A program made the translations under genes and the position numbers. Positions 1-12,869 of a stretch of 64,000 bases of DNA are shown piece after piece. The DNA comes from Monodelphis domestica (lineage: Eukaryota; Chordata; Mammalia; Didelphimorphia; Didelphidae): assembly GCF_027887165.1 (NCBI RefSeq), contig NC_077232.1, forward strand, positions 1,595,662 to 1,659,661, written 5' to 3'. Every line of letters begins with the position of its first letter. Position 1 is the first letter of the stretch. A model generated the notes under the pieces. It saw only the letters and a program-made list of their open reading frames with translations, searched no databases and was not told the DNA's origin.

Positions 1-570
1 TGTCCTTCAATTCTAAAGAGAACCTATGATGTCATGGATGATGTCCTAACTTGTACATGAACTGCATTTGTGGGGCACAATCACACAAAGTCATCTGGTT
101 CACTCTTCCAGTTATTAAAGTCCAGTGACAAGACAAAAGTCAGGACTCTTGGTGATGGCCCAAGATGCGATGGATGGCCTTGGTATCTTCCATGTCTGAA
201 CAAGCTCTAAGCACTCCATAGCACCTGCTTCAAGCTGCATTTATGATGGTTGGAACAAAAAGTTCTCATCTGCCCATTCTACTTGGGGAAGTCTTGGAAT
301 GTGCTTGTGGCAGGCAGCCTCCTAACTCACCAGTGGGTTTAAGACTTGCCAGTTACTCTCAAACTGGTTTAGCTCATCTGCTCTGATGGTTTACTGGACT
401 GTGGCTGCTGTGCATGCTTCTTGGATCCATAGGTGGGAGTTGAGTGCCACGTTGACACCCAAAGTGGAGAAGTAGCCCTGAAAAGTGCTGAGCAAACCCT
501 CACACCAGAGGTGTAGTCCTTCCTGAACACATCATCCACCCTATTTGTGATCACATCTCCTTATTGTAAC
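1..570 (+). repeat. Diverged copy of the ~560-bp unclassified retro-repeat
   Basis: Contains CTAAGCACTCCATAG and GTCTTGGAATGTGCTTGTGG in the same order as CTAAGCACTCCACAG and GTCTTCACATGCTGGGTG of the copy at 26924-27483. It is much more diverged. The boundaries are vague and it may extend beyond the window. Confidence 0.35.
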
Positions 571-604
571 TTGCCCTTGTTCAGTTCTTAAGAGAGAGTA
601 GGAG

Positions 605-807
605 GGGGCAGCTGGGTAGCTCAGTGGATTGAGAGCTAGCCCTAGAGACGGGAGGTCCTAGGTTCAAATCTGGCCTCAGACACTTCCCAGCTGTGTGACC
701 CTGGGCAAGTCACTTGACCCCCATTGCCTAGCCCTTACCACTCTTCTGCCTTGGAGCCAATACACAGTATTGACTCCAAGACGGAAGGTGAGGGTTAAAA
801 AAAAAAA
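605..807 (+). repeat. Marsupial tRNA-derived SINE
   Basis: Full-length element with A and B boxes: starts GGGGGCAGCTGGGTAGCTCA, includes GGTTCAAATCTGGCCTCAGA, and ends GGAAGGTGAGGGTT plus an A-rich tail. Confidence 0.93.
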
Positions 808-809
808 GA

Positions 810-2090
810 GAGAGAGAGTAGGGAACTCAGTAAGCTCTTTTATTTTGAAATGAATGATATTTGGGGTCTAGAGAAGATAACTTGGGAAAAAGGAAATTCA
901 TTTCTTCAGCCCATAGGATTTCTTTTATTTAACAGCAAATATTAACTATAGCATTTCATTCATCTCTAGGCTGCCCTTTAGACTGTCTCTACTACCCTGA
1001 AGCCAATTCATACACTGGAAGTGTAGTCATTTCCCCCTCCAATCAAATGGTTTCTATTACAACCTTCATTCAAGGGGGATGCCAGGCCAGCCATGTTTAA
1101 TCACTTCTATGGCTTCTCCTCTCTGCACTGGCTATTTATCTTTTCAGCTTCTTTTTATATGCTTTCTTTCCAGTTAGAATATAAGCTCTTGAGAACAGAT
1201 TATCTTTCTTTCTGCTTATATTTCTATTCTCTACACTAGCGCACTGCCTGGCGCCTAGTAGGTACTTAATAATAATTGTTGGCTTACTGAAAGATGCCTC
1301 TGTAAAAGAATGATCTTTTGGTGGTAAGTAGTCGTTCACATTGAAAAGGAAAAACAAAGAACCACACAAAAACTCATTACAAGATGTTCTTCACAATTAA
1401 CCAATGCCTTAGAAAGCTGGCCATGAGAGATGCTGCAAATCTTCAGATGGGCAGCAGCAAAGATGGCTTCTTACCTTCTCCTTTCTACATAGGAAAGACC
1501 ACATCTGATACATGTCAGGAGGGCATTTCCAATTTCCTTCACTTCCAAGATATGTTAGGATCGAGACTGCTAGAGGTGCAAGGTGCTATCCATTACTTCT
1601 AATTTTCCCTTCTCTTTAAAAAATGGAATTGATTGAGGGCGTAAAGGAGGGAGCAAATATATTTCACTCATGACTATCATTGCAGATTAAGTTGGCTTGT
1701 TCTCATAGAGAGAGGGACCTGCTTACATGGTCTAGAGAGGATGCTTGGAAATATTTATCTGTAAGTTTCTCTTAGCCCAAGGGCTCATCTCCCCAACAGA
1801 TGGTCATTAACTCATAAGGGACTCCAAGGCAGTGTACAAAAGGAAAGGTCCCATTAAGTTTGTTTATGGACTGAATTATTTCTGATTTAACTCTTCACTC
1901 TTCATTCCATTCTCCAGACTTCAAGTGACAATGCTACATGTTTACTAAATAGATTAGTATTTACTCAGAAGTTTTTGTTCTTTATATATTAGGGCACCTG
2001 GCCTCTGTGAGATGGGTCATCAGCTCAGGTTAATATCAGAGACAGAATTTGAAACCCAGGTCCTCTCTCTCCAGAATGAGCTGGTTGCTC
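810..2090. other. Intergenic, nothing recognised apart from an old repeat fragment
   Basis: No coding signal on either strand. Only the old repeat piece at 1150-1290 was recognised. Confidence 0.5.
1150..1290 (-). repeat. Ancient mammalian SINE/LINE fragment (MIR/L2-like)
   Basis: Contains ATAAGCTCTTGAGAACAG and TGCCTGGCGCCTAGTAGGTA, strings typical of old mammalian interspersed repeats. Family and strand are uncertain. Confidence 0.35.
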
Positions 2091-2149
2091 TGGAATGAAC
2101 AATCTAGAAGAAGAGACCTTATTCAAATTCTTCTTTGAGTTTTGGCCTG

Positions 2150-2300
2150 AGTTTAACTTAGTGTTAGGTACCTACTGGCTGTGTGATCCCAGGCAAATGA
2201 CCAAACCTCTCTCTGACTGTTCCTTTGTCTGTAAAATGGGCATAAGGACGTCATATACCCCCAGGCACTTTCTGTAGACCAGCTGGCCAGATCCTTTAGC
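2150..2300 (+). repeat. MIR-like SINE fragment
   Basis: CTGGCTGTGTGATCCCAGGC followed by CTGTAAAATGGG, the MIR core and 3' pattern. Confidence 0.55.
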
Positions 2301-2639
2301 AGGCGCTGGTATAAAGGAGTCTTGGTTGGCAGAGTAAGGGCTGGTACAAAAGGACAGACCCCAGGCAAGAGAATACGAGGCAAACAATGATGCTTCAGAG
2401 CTTGTGTCCCACCTCCTTCATGTCTTTCATTTTCTTTGGCTCTGGTTCCTTTTCTTTATCTCTGAATGACTCCTTTCTAAGACTCTTACTCAACCTCCTA
2501 TTTGGCCTCTAGAGATCTCCAAGAATGATGTGTCTCTCAGAAAGAAACCCTGCCCTTTCTTTGAGCTGATGCCTAATTAAGATGTGGTGTAATGGCCTGG
2601 GCTCTGTCCACATCAAACTTAATCAAACTTAAAGGTCCA

Positions 2640-2790
2640 TGAGACCATAGATTGGGAAGGGACCTCAGAGGCCCCCTGGTCCATCTCCATAATTTTTACA
2701 GATGAAGAAACAGGTTTGTGAAAACCTAAGTAATTTGCCTAAAGTCATTCACTCAACCAATAAACATTTATTAGGCACCCACTATATGTC
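2640..2790. repeat. CORE-SINE/MIR-like fragment
   Basis: GGGACCTCAGAGGCCCCCTGG and TTTTACAGATGAAGAAACAGG followed by a TTTATTAGGCACCCACTATA stretch, typical of CORE-SINE and related ancient elements. Confidence 0.45.
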
Positions 2791-2799
2791 AGGAAGTAG

Positions 2800-4150
2800 G
2801 TAGAGAGATGGTACCAAAGGTGGTACATACAACATACAAGGAGTTAAATCCTGGCCTGGATAAAGAGGAGTGTAAATGCCCCTCTGGGGAGCAGGACTGG
2901 AGCCAGAGTTCCCTAGGTAAGGGTGAGGGAAAAAATGAGAGAATTCAAAGGTTGGAGTCAGAAGGGTCTCACCTTGCTGATTGCAGATGAGTACATTTAA
3001 TGGAAAGTAGTTACATCTTTTAAAGGTTCAGACCACAGAAAGCAAAAACAATCCTCTGAGAAGAATCCTTGGGAAAGTGTAACAAGAGTGGTAGATATGG
3101 CAGCTGGGGTAAGATAATGATTCCAGGAATTGGGGCAAGATAATGATTCCAAGTGCCATCCGGGTTCATGGAATGGTCAGCAACAACATGTCTTGCCAGC
3201 AAAATATGTATTGTGATGAGAAGCCTAAAGAAGGTAGAGAAGAGGGCACTTGGACCCATTCTCAGAAAGACTCTGAGTTATTGACCTCTTGATGAGGGCA
3301 CTCAGATCTTTATCTTAGATGGGCTCTGAGTTATCAGCCTCTGACAGAGGAGGAACTGAAGAAGTAAAGCCAGATTATTTTCTGGGGTAGTGGGTTTGGT
3401 TGAATTGTCAAGATGGTATGCCTATACCCTCCAATAAACATAGTCCTTCAACTCCTTGTAATTGATGGCCAGTTTTAATTCTTTAAAAATTTTAAAATCA
3501 AATGAGCCATACCTTGGTCAGATAAAAGATTTTAATGCCCAGGCTTTGCAGTTTTTTCCTCTCCTTTTTTGACATCCAACCCTTCTCAGGGAACTCTTGT
3601 TCATCCCAACTATATAGTACCTTATGCAATGGAGAACCCTCAGACACTTTACTGATTTTATTCTGTTTATTTCCCATAATGCAAAAAGGACTTAGTTGAC
3701 TTATCTGGTCAGAAACTACTGCTTTTGTTCACTGTATATAGAAAAAAATCTCTACTCTTTCTTTCCTAATCTGTTTGGGAAAATTCCTGGGTCTTTCTAC
3801 CCTAACTGCTTGGGGCTTCTGCTCTAGCTGCTGTTGTCGAGGAGGCGCTCAGCAGTACCTATGGTACTAGTCTATTATTGCTGATTAATTTAAATAATTA
3901 AAGGATCCCATAACATTTTCAGTACCCTAATGAAGAGAAAGAAAAAATTGTAAGACACAATTTCCTTTGATTTTATTGTAGCAAGCAACCAAACTAGATG
4001 AGGATTAAATAAGAAATCAATGCAAAGCAATAATACTAATAATGAATATATATATTTATAATAGCAATAATAATTTTTATTATTAAATTATATGTTAATA
4101 ATAGTATTATTATTTGAAATAATAGATCACTGAAGTGGTATATCCAATTA
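2800..4150. other. Intergenic, no gene seen
   Basis: Short open frames only, with no recognisable protein motif. A short duplicated string (GGGGTAAGATAATGATTCCA and GGGGCAAGATAATGATTCCA) lies near 3115-3150. Composition becomes AT-rich past 3880. Confidence 0.5.
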
Positions 4151-4450
4151 ATTAATATTTCATTTAATTAATTTTTTTATTTAATTCAATTTTGTTATTT
4201 TTATTTTATTATTTTTTAAAACTGTATTTCAATTTGATTCAATTTATATAAAATTGCCTGCAGTTTTACTTTTGCTCTGTTGGTATTGTTGCCCTTGAGT
4301 GCATTGTATGCTGTGCCCTTTTATTTTTTTTTTATTTTTATTTTTTTACCCCTTAAGATTTTATTTAATTCAAAATTTTAAAAAATTACTTTTATTCAAA
4401 TTGGTTTAATTTATGTAATTATATTTAATTGCATTATATACATATACACA
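4030..4450. repeat. AT-rich tract
   Basis: Dense runs of AATAAT, TATATA and TTTATT, almost without G or C. Confidence 0.8.
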
Positions 4451-4800
4451 TGTGTGTGTATTGCCTGCAGTGTTTTGCTCTCTTGGTGGCATTGCCCTGG
4501 CATTCAGTGTATGCTGTGCACCTTTACATACAGCTGGGAGTAGGGAGCCTCAACCAATTCTGGGAATCTATAGAAGTCTAATGTCTGGGTCTAGAGGGTG
4601 GAGGAAGAGATCCCTGGTACAGGCTGGGGTTTTAGCCCCCACCCTCACTTGCTGTGCCCTTTTAACCACAGCTGGAAGCACAGAGAGAGCTTCAATCCCT
4701 TGCTGGGAAGCTAGAGAGGTCTGAGGTCAGAGTCCAGCAGGTGGTATGGGAGATCCCTGGTACAAACTGGGGCTCCAGTCCCCACACTCAAAGCTGGGAG
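4250..4800. repeat. Two degenerate tandem repeats
   Basis: A unit with ATTGCCTGCAGT...GCTCT...TGTATGCTGTGC at 4253-4324 recurs at 4459-4527, about 206 bp apart. A second unit of about 140 bp (CTGTGC...CAGCTGG...AGATCCCTGGTACA...GGGG...CCCCAC) at 4516-4654 recurs at 4656-4793, with a partial third start after that. It could be old LTR or L1 promoter sequence. I cannot assign a family. Confidence 0.6.
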
Positions 4801-5920
4801 CATGGAAGCCCCCTTTGGCTAGGGTCAGGTAGTTTTGCTGGGCTTGATGGCTGTTGCATGGCTTGGAAGCTGCCAGTACAGGGTGGTAGAGAGTGTGGGT
4901 GGGAACCAGGGGCCTTTGCTGGGACTTTGCCACTTGAGATGCCCCATAGAGAACTGCCTTAGCAAGAGGCTGAATTAGGTTCCAGACCCTTGAGACCAGC
5001 TCTGCTCTGGGCAAGCTGGCTGTGGCTGTACTGAGATGCCAATACCAGGTGGGGAAATCTTGCCTGCTACTCTTTCCAACATTCTTCCCCCACCTAAGCT
5101 AAGGCTGGGGCCATATGGGGGCTTAAAACTGGCTCTTTTTTAAAAAGCAAAATATTGTATTTGGCCAAGCCTGAGATTGGTGGCAGCTGCAGCTGTTTCT
5201 GGTTGAGGCAGGAGGCAGGTGGTGGCTAGTGCCCTGAGTTGATCTTCCCTAGTGTCTATTTTAAACTTGTCTAAAAAGCTTAAATAGGAGAAGTAAGGCT
5301 CCTCTCCATAGTGGTCACCATCAGGTAAGAAATAAGACTAGGACTATGGTTATTATTTTTCATAAATTTTGTTATAATTTACTTGGATATGTAGAGGCAG
5401 AGAGTTAGAAAAGCCTTTTAGCCACATGGGTGCTCTCCACATGGTTCCCTCAGCCACCTTCCACTTTCCGATTCCTCCAGAAAGAGACCATACTTCCTTG
5501 TCTTCAACCTTTTACCCTCCCTCTCCCTTCCAGGTCCCTTTCAATCACATCTGATTCAAACTCAGTCACATGACCCATACTAGATGACATCACTAGCATC
5601 ATAGAGACGCAGGTAAGACCCCATATGTGATCCTGGGAGAGGGTTTCTTTCACACAATTGAACATCTTGTTTTAAAGCAAATGCTAACTTGTTTCCCCTT
5701 TTAACCTTGGTTGTATTGGTTTTGTTTGTGCGGTTTTGAATTTAAGATAATAAAATAATCAATAAGGCATCTCATGTTGTCTATTTCTTATTTGGTCACA
5801 AATTCTTCCCTTCTCAATAAATTGATCTAAATCTATGCTCCCTTAATTTGCTGATAGCATCACACTTTAGGTCAAAATCATATGCCTATTTGGACCTAAT
5901 CTGAATAGAGCTTATAACAT
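4800..5920. other. Region 3' of gene 1, nothing firmly recognised
   Basis: No coding signal. No clear polyadenylation signal for gene 1 was found close to its stop on the minus strand. Confidence 0.45.
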
Positions 5921-5921
5921 T

Positions 5922-6886
5922 CTAGAGTGAATTGTCTGATTTAGAGCAAGGTGAGACCTCTATGTGAAAGTCTGAGGTTTCTCTTATGTAGAGCAAGAGT
6001 GGAGCTCCATATGAATGTCTATCCACATTGCTAGCATTCTCCCCAGTATGGATTCTCTGATGTTTAGCAAGATGGGAGCTCCGACTGAATGTCTTTCCAC
6101 ACTGTTTGCATTCATAGGGTTTCTCCCCAGTGTGGATTCTCTGATGCACAGCAAGATGGGATCTCTGATTAAATGTCTTTCCACATTGCTTGCATTCATA
6201 AGGTCTCTCTCCAGTGTGAATTCTCTGGTGTTCAGCAAGACTAGAGCTCTGACTGAATGTCTTTCCACATTGCTTGCATTTATAAGGTCTCTCCCCAGTG
6301 TGAATTCTCTGATGTTCAGCAAGAATGGAGCTCTGACTGAATGTCTTTCCACATTGCTTGCATCCATAAGGTCTCTCCCCAGTGTGGATTCTCTGATGTA
6401 TAGCAAGATTGGAGCTCTGTCTGAATGTCTTTCCACATTGCTTGCATTCATAAGGTTTCTCACCAGAGTGGATTCTTTGATGTTCAGCAAGATGGGATCT
6501 CTGACTGAATGTCTTTCCACAATGATTGCATTCATAAGGTTTCTCCCCAGTGTGGATTCTCTGATGTACAGCAAGATTGGAGCTCTGACTGAATGTCTTT
6601 CCACATTGCTTGCATTCATAAGGTTTCTCCCCAGTGTGGATTCTCTGATGTATAGCAAGTTTTGGTCTCTGTCTAAATGTCTTTCCACATTGCTTGCATT
6701 CACTAGACTTTTCCTCAGAGTTCATTCTTTGATGTTCAAAATAGGATGAATTTTGAGATTCAACACAAAATTCTCTCCAAGTTACATTATCTGGAACATC
6801 ACTCTTGAGTCTCTGCTGGTCCATTTCTTTCCCAGAAAGGCTCACCTCTATTGGAGTCACCTTCATTTCAGTTCTGATCTCTCCTT
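5922..6886 (-). CDS. KZNF gene 1, terminal exon: C2H2 zinc-finger array
   Basis: Terminal coding exon of a KRAB zinc-finger gene, expected to encode the DNA-binding part of a nuclear transcriptional repressor. The acceptor is a TTTCTTTTAG run ending at 6887 (minus), and the exon joins the KRAB-B exon in frame. In the predicted 406-residue protein a linker of about 60 residues (GEIRTEMK...) precedes eight intact C2H2 fingers at about residues 149-366. They have the form CKQCGKTF...HQRIH with HTGEKP or HTGERP linkers. Helix residues at -1,2,3,6, in order, are QPKI, QSNV, QSHE, QSNI, QSIE, QSSE, QSHV and RSHK. A ninth finger is broken: about 10 bp is missing just after the HTGE linker, so the reading frame shifts into the alternative frame and ends in a novel tail of about 40 residues, stop TAG at 5922-5924. 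I could not name an ortholog. Confidence 0.93.
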
Positions 6887-8467
6887 CTAAAAGAAACAAA
6901 CAGTAAAACATACCTGCATAGTCATATACACACACAAATAACCGTATCACCTTTCCTTCACTGTCAGAGCATAAACTGCTTTACATCCTATTTCCTCAGA
7001 TAAGAAGTCTTCCAACTTAAATGGACACAATCCATCCTTTGAAAATAATATTACCTTTTAAGTTAAAGAACAATTTAATTTAAAAAGAGCCTCCCATATG
7101 ATCTCATTGTGTCTTCATATCAAATCTGTGATTTTGGCCAGGCTAGCATTATATTCCTATCTCAGATCATGACCTCAGACTGGTGGCAGAGTGACTTGAC
7201 CCAAATCCTGGCAGCTGAAACCAAATCTTGTGACTGGGCATGCGCACACAGTATTAGACAATTCATTTTCAATCTTTCTTTTTATTTTCATTTTCATTGT
7301 CTATACATTCAATCCTATCTTCATAGGTATAAAACCACTGGGTATATGTATATTAAATATTCCTATTATTTCATGATCTAGCTTATCTGCAAGTTTTATG
7401 TAATTTCCTTAATGATTGCTTTCAACTTTATTTTTGTTGTGGTTGCAGTATCTGAGATTAAAGGAAGAAAATTCACCCTCTTATCCCCATTTACCCAAGG
7501 TATAAAAAATTTTGTTCTGTTCCTACTTCTTGAGAATAGCCATTACTTTTCTTTAAATGCCTCTTTTCACTACCATAAAGTATTTCTACTAAACACAACT
7601 TAAACAAAGACATGGAATTTCCCAGGTTTAAAAATATGTCTGATACAGTAACTTGAGTCCATCGTTCTTTTGTAAGGAAATGGGCTGCAGGTTCCCTTAT
7701 TTGTCCTTTTGTACCCTTCCCATCTAGTGGTTCATAAGCCCTTTGGAGATTTGAGGGGATTTGAGCTAAAAATTAGTTACTGTAACCTTAAGCAGTAAAT
7801 AATGACCCAATTTTGTTATAACTATTTTTCTTCTTGTAAAACAAGTATTTCAAGCATAATGATTCCCCCACCCCTCCGCAGTGCTTCCAAATAATTATAA
7901 CCAGGAATATGATGCTTTTGGAGTGCATACTATGATGACATTAAAACTCTGACTGCTTCTAAGAGTAAAATATTCTTTTCATTTCTCAACTTGACATCAA
8001 ACTATTTCCAAACCTCCAGGAACGTGGGCCATTCATGCTCACAGGCAGCACAGACTCTCCTTCACTGCCATTATAGTTGTCTCATTCCTGAGTTACCCTG
8101 AAATTGCATCTCATTGAGTTTGAGTTTATAACCATGAGATTGGAATGATATTTGGGTTTGCATTCTTGCAGTAGAGAGAGCAATCTTTGCAAACCTAGGG
8201 GTTTCCTGGGCAAGTCACTGAACCCTTGAGCCTCAGTTTCCCTATCTGTAAGATGAGGCTGTTGGACTCCATTTCCTATCAGCTCCCTTTGGGGGATCAG
8301 TCTGTGACCCTCTATGAAGGCATTTTTGGGGGATTAAGGGTCTGGAAATCTCCTTCAGGTGCTAAAACCTCTAGAAAAGGATTCTAAGCCAGGTCCTCCT
8401 GCCCCCAAATCTAGCCCTGCCCTATGGGTCACCCCAGCTCTCCCACACCTCTTTCCCCCTCCCTCAC
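6887..8467 (-). other. Gene 1 intron between KRAB-B and zinc-finger exons
   Basis: About 1.6 kb with no other gene. 8200-8320 has a MIR-like block (CCTCAGTTTCCCTATCTGTA). The rest is AT-rich and unassigned. Confidence 0.6.
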
Positions 8468-8563
8468 TTGGACAGCAGCTCCTCAGATCTTCTTGCTCCA
8501 GCATCCACAGGGCTTCCCTCTGCTCCAAATAAGAGAGCACATCTTTTGAGGGAGCTGGAAGCC
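8468..8563 (-). CDS. KZNF gene 1, KRAB-B exon
   Basis: A 96-bp exon encoding a KRAB-B box (GLPAPSKDVLSYLEQ...ALWMLEQEDL). The acceptor AG lies at 8564-8565 and the donor GT at 8466-8467, both on the minus strand. The preceding KRAB-A exon ends with one base of a codon, and this exon starts GG CTT CCA, restoring G-L-P. Because 96 is a multiple of three, phase 1 is kept into the zinc-finger exon. The size and the Y-L-E-Q...W-M-L-E motif match the usual KRAB-B layout. KRAB-B is known to strengthen TRIM28 recruitment by KRAB-A. No comparable exon is visible in gene 2. Confidence 0.88.
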
Positions 8564-10129
<1,566 letters not shown>

Positions 10130-11029
10130 CTAGAGCAGTCCAAGTCAGAACACAGAGGACTGAAAGCCACATCAGAATGAAGAGCCCACCTCCGGTAAAT
10201 TACAGGAGGAAACTGACATACAGAGATGGGGGAGGCCCAAAGGTCCTGTCCTTGGTCAGTGTCAGAGTCAGCACTTGAAGCTGAGTCTTTAAGAGCCCAA
10301 TGGAAGTTTGAGAAAAGTAGCTCTATGACCCTCCCTGAGGAGTTTCTAACTATTGTGTGAAGGGAAAGAGACCTCCGTTCCAGCTCTGATCCCAAGTGCA
10401 CCAGTGATGGGATGAAGGTGACTTAAAAGAGAACAAAGCTAAAGAAAAGATCTGGTTTGTTTTCTGCATAACTGAAATCAAGTTTGATCTGGATGAAAAC
10501 ACGAGGTGGATTCTAAAGAGATGGTCATTACAATGTGGACTCAAAGGAGTGATCTGGGATGCTTTCCAGCCAAGTGAAGGAGACTTGTCTGTTGTGACAT
10601 TCAGGCCTTGAGGTTCCACTTGGTAGGATGGGTCCCAGCCAAAGTCTTTACTTTATGATTGCTTTCATTTGTATATGGCATATTATGTGTCATTATACAA
10701 AACTAAAAATAACTATGATGGAGAAGGGAGAATTGCTTTGTCCAATAAAAAGAATAATTAATTTTGTTTTGTTTGAGTTAATTCATGAGAAAAAAGTGTT
10801 GTCACTTTCCTTATGAGAAAAAAATGATCTAAACATACACTTAGAGAACTCTAGAAACTTCAAAGAACAAGAGTCAAGACAATAAGTTAAAGAGGCCTAC
10901 ATCTGAAGGCTCATATCAAGGAGAAGTTGGCCAGATCTGAAGATACCCTGATATGATGGAGGGGCCACTTTTATTTCCTACCTGCTCTATGCATAACATA
11001 ACATGTGTCTGTCCAATGTTCCTGGAATT

Positions 11030-12540
11030 AGATGTGTTTTGTGAAGATTGGATTTGGCTCTCCCCTGATTGTAACAATGAAGGTACTTAGCCCTTCTCTG
11101 ATTGTGAAGATTTAAATTGTAACTCATGTCTATTTTTAGATTATAATCCCCCGAAGTGTAAACACCCTACTTAAAAGTTAAGGATGAAGATCTGCCCATG
11201 TTAGATCTAGTCACTGGTAAAGGTAAATTTTAGAGTTGAGCTGATTATATTTTTTTAGTTGGTTGCCAGGGATTTAAATTCTAAATCCCAATGAAATACT
11301 CAAGTCAGAATTGAATTTTATGGTGGTTTATTTAAAACAGAGAGAAGATATTAAGGAAGAAAGAAAGAGAGAAAGGGAGAGAGATAACAGGCAGGAGTTC
11401 AGAGGACCCAGTCAGGGGTGGGGGACAGAGGATTAAATCTAGTTTGGCTTCCAGCCACGAGGCCTTCTCCAAGATGAGGGGCCTCCTCAGAGGCTGGTGC
11501 CTTCAGAAAGTCAAGGAAAGGGAAGTAAGCCTTGCACTCAACATGTGACAGTCTAAGGGAAGCAGTCTGTGGTCTCACTCTCAAGCTTCTCCAAGTCAAG
11601 TTCCACCGCCAAAGTCTCTCTCACAGGAAGTCATGCGAAATATAACGGCAATTCTTTACATCACTTCCTGTGTCTCACATGTACCAATGGTGGCTCAAAC
11701 TTGGCATTGGACAGCCCAGGGGGTCAGTCAGTTGTTTCTGATTTGTCACTTGCTAGCACACAAGGGTCATAGACCTTCCTCCCTGACACCTAATCCTTAA
11801 GTAGGGGTGTATACATTCCTGGTTGCTAAAATTCTAAAGACTAAGCAGGGTGGAATAAAACTAAAATTCACATCACCAAAGGTATAAACATCCCACTTAA
11901 TCATTTAGTGGGAGGTCTGCAACCCATGTGTGAAATAATGCATAATGAATCAGAATCAACTAATTGCCTTCTGGACAGTCCTAGAGCAGAGTGTCAACTA
12001 TGATTGGTAGATGTGGAATTAGGGGAAGGCACAGGAAGTGACCCGAGAGAAAATGTCTTTAAAGGGGGCTGTCACTTCCTATGAGACGGAGTTCTTCATT
12101 TTTTGAAAGTGGAGATGGGAGTCTTAGAGTGGAACTTCCTGTGAGAATTCAATTCCTCATGCTTTCGAGTTGAAGCTGGTGAAAAGGGGCAGAAGGATCT
12201 GCTGACTAGACTGACACATGGTGAGTTAAAAGTTGACCTTTAACTACTGGATTTTTCTGAAGAGACTTCCTCAGTTCTTGGCTACAAGGGCTGAGGACTA
12301 TGTGGTTGAAGACTAGACTCCCCTGCCTAAGTTTTTGAGCCAGGGGCTGGAGATAAATTACTTAGTGCTCAGGTTAGACTTCCTACCTTATCCTCTCTCT
12401 GATTTCTTGCTTCATTCTTTCTACATTTTGTAAATAAATTGTAAATAAATTCTCTTTGGAATTAATTAAATTCCTGGTGACCAAACTCTTAAATAATCAA
12501 GTCTAACCCTTTAAAAACAACCCCTGTTTTCCTCTTACAT
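11030..12540 (+). mobile_element. Old LTR (ERV), interrupted by a second LTR
   Basis: Plus-oriented LTR-like sequence related to 28912-30349: shared AATGAAGGTACTTAG-type U3 strings, then TAAATAAATTCTCT and an AATTAAATTCCTGGTGACCA U5-like end. An opposite-strand LTR sits inside it at 11215-11872. Outer boundaries are approximate. Fossil. Confidence 0.6.
11215..11872 (-). mobile_element. Solo LTR (ERV) nested in an older LTR
   Basis: A 658-bp element with TG...CA ends, a 4-bp target duplication TCAC on both sides (11211-11214 and 11873-11876), and AAATAAA near the 3' end on the minus strand. A relative is at 44557-45132. Fossil. Confidence 0.8.
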
Positions 12541-12869
12541 TTTCTATTTCATTTACTTTATTCTAGGATTTTTATTCTGAACAACTGAGGAATTTCTGGC
12601 TCCCTCTTATGCTTTTTCAGATTCCCAAGAACTTCTAAATCTTTTTTGTTTCCTCAAGGATCTCTTGAGTTATTCTTCTTCACTACATAGTATTCACTGT
12701 GTTGGTTCTCAGCAAAGAAAGGCCTTCCTTTTAGGGACTGATAACTGATCTTTAGTTAATTTCCTGACTCATACTCAATGGATGCTATTCCAAACATCAT
12801 TCTTTCTCATACCTCCCACATCCATTCATCATGACCAGGGGGGGTACAGTAATGAACTTCAAACTTCCT

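Noticed and set aside
605-680. tRNA-like A and B boxes
   Set aside because: Part of a tRNA-derived SINE, not a tRNA gene. The same applies to the copies at 31729, 52521 and 59796.
4452-5014. Short open frames on both strands over the tandem repeat
   Set aside because: They follow the repeat units and show no protein family.
6015-6749. A 244-codon plus-strand and a 239-codon minus-strand alternative frame across the finger array
   Set aside because: Shadow frames of the 84-bp finger repeat. The periodic structure keeps several frames open.
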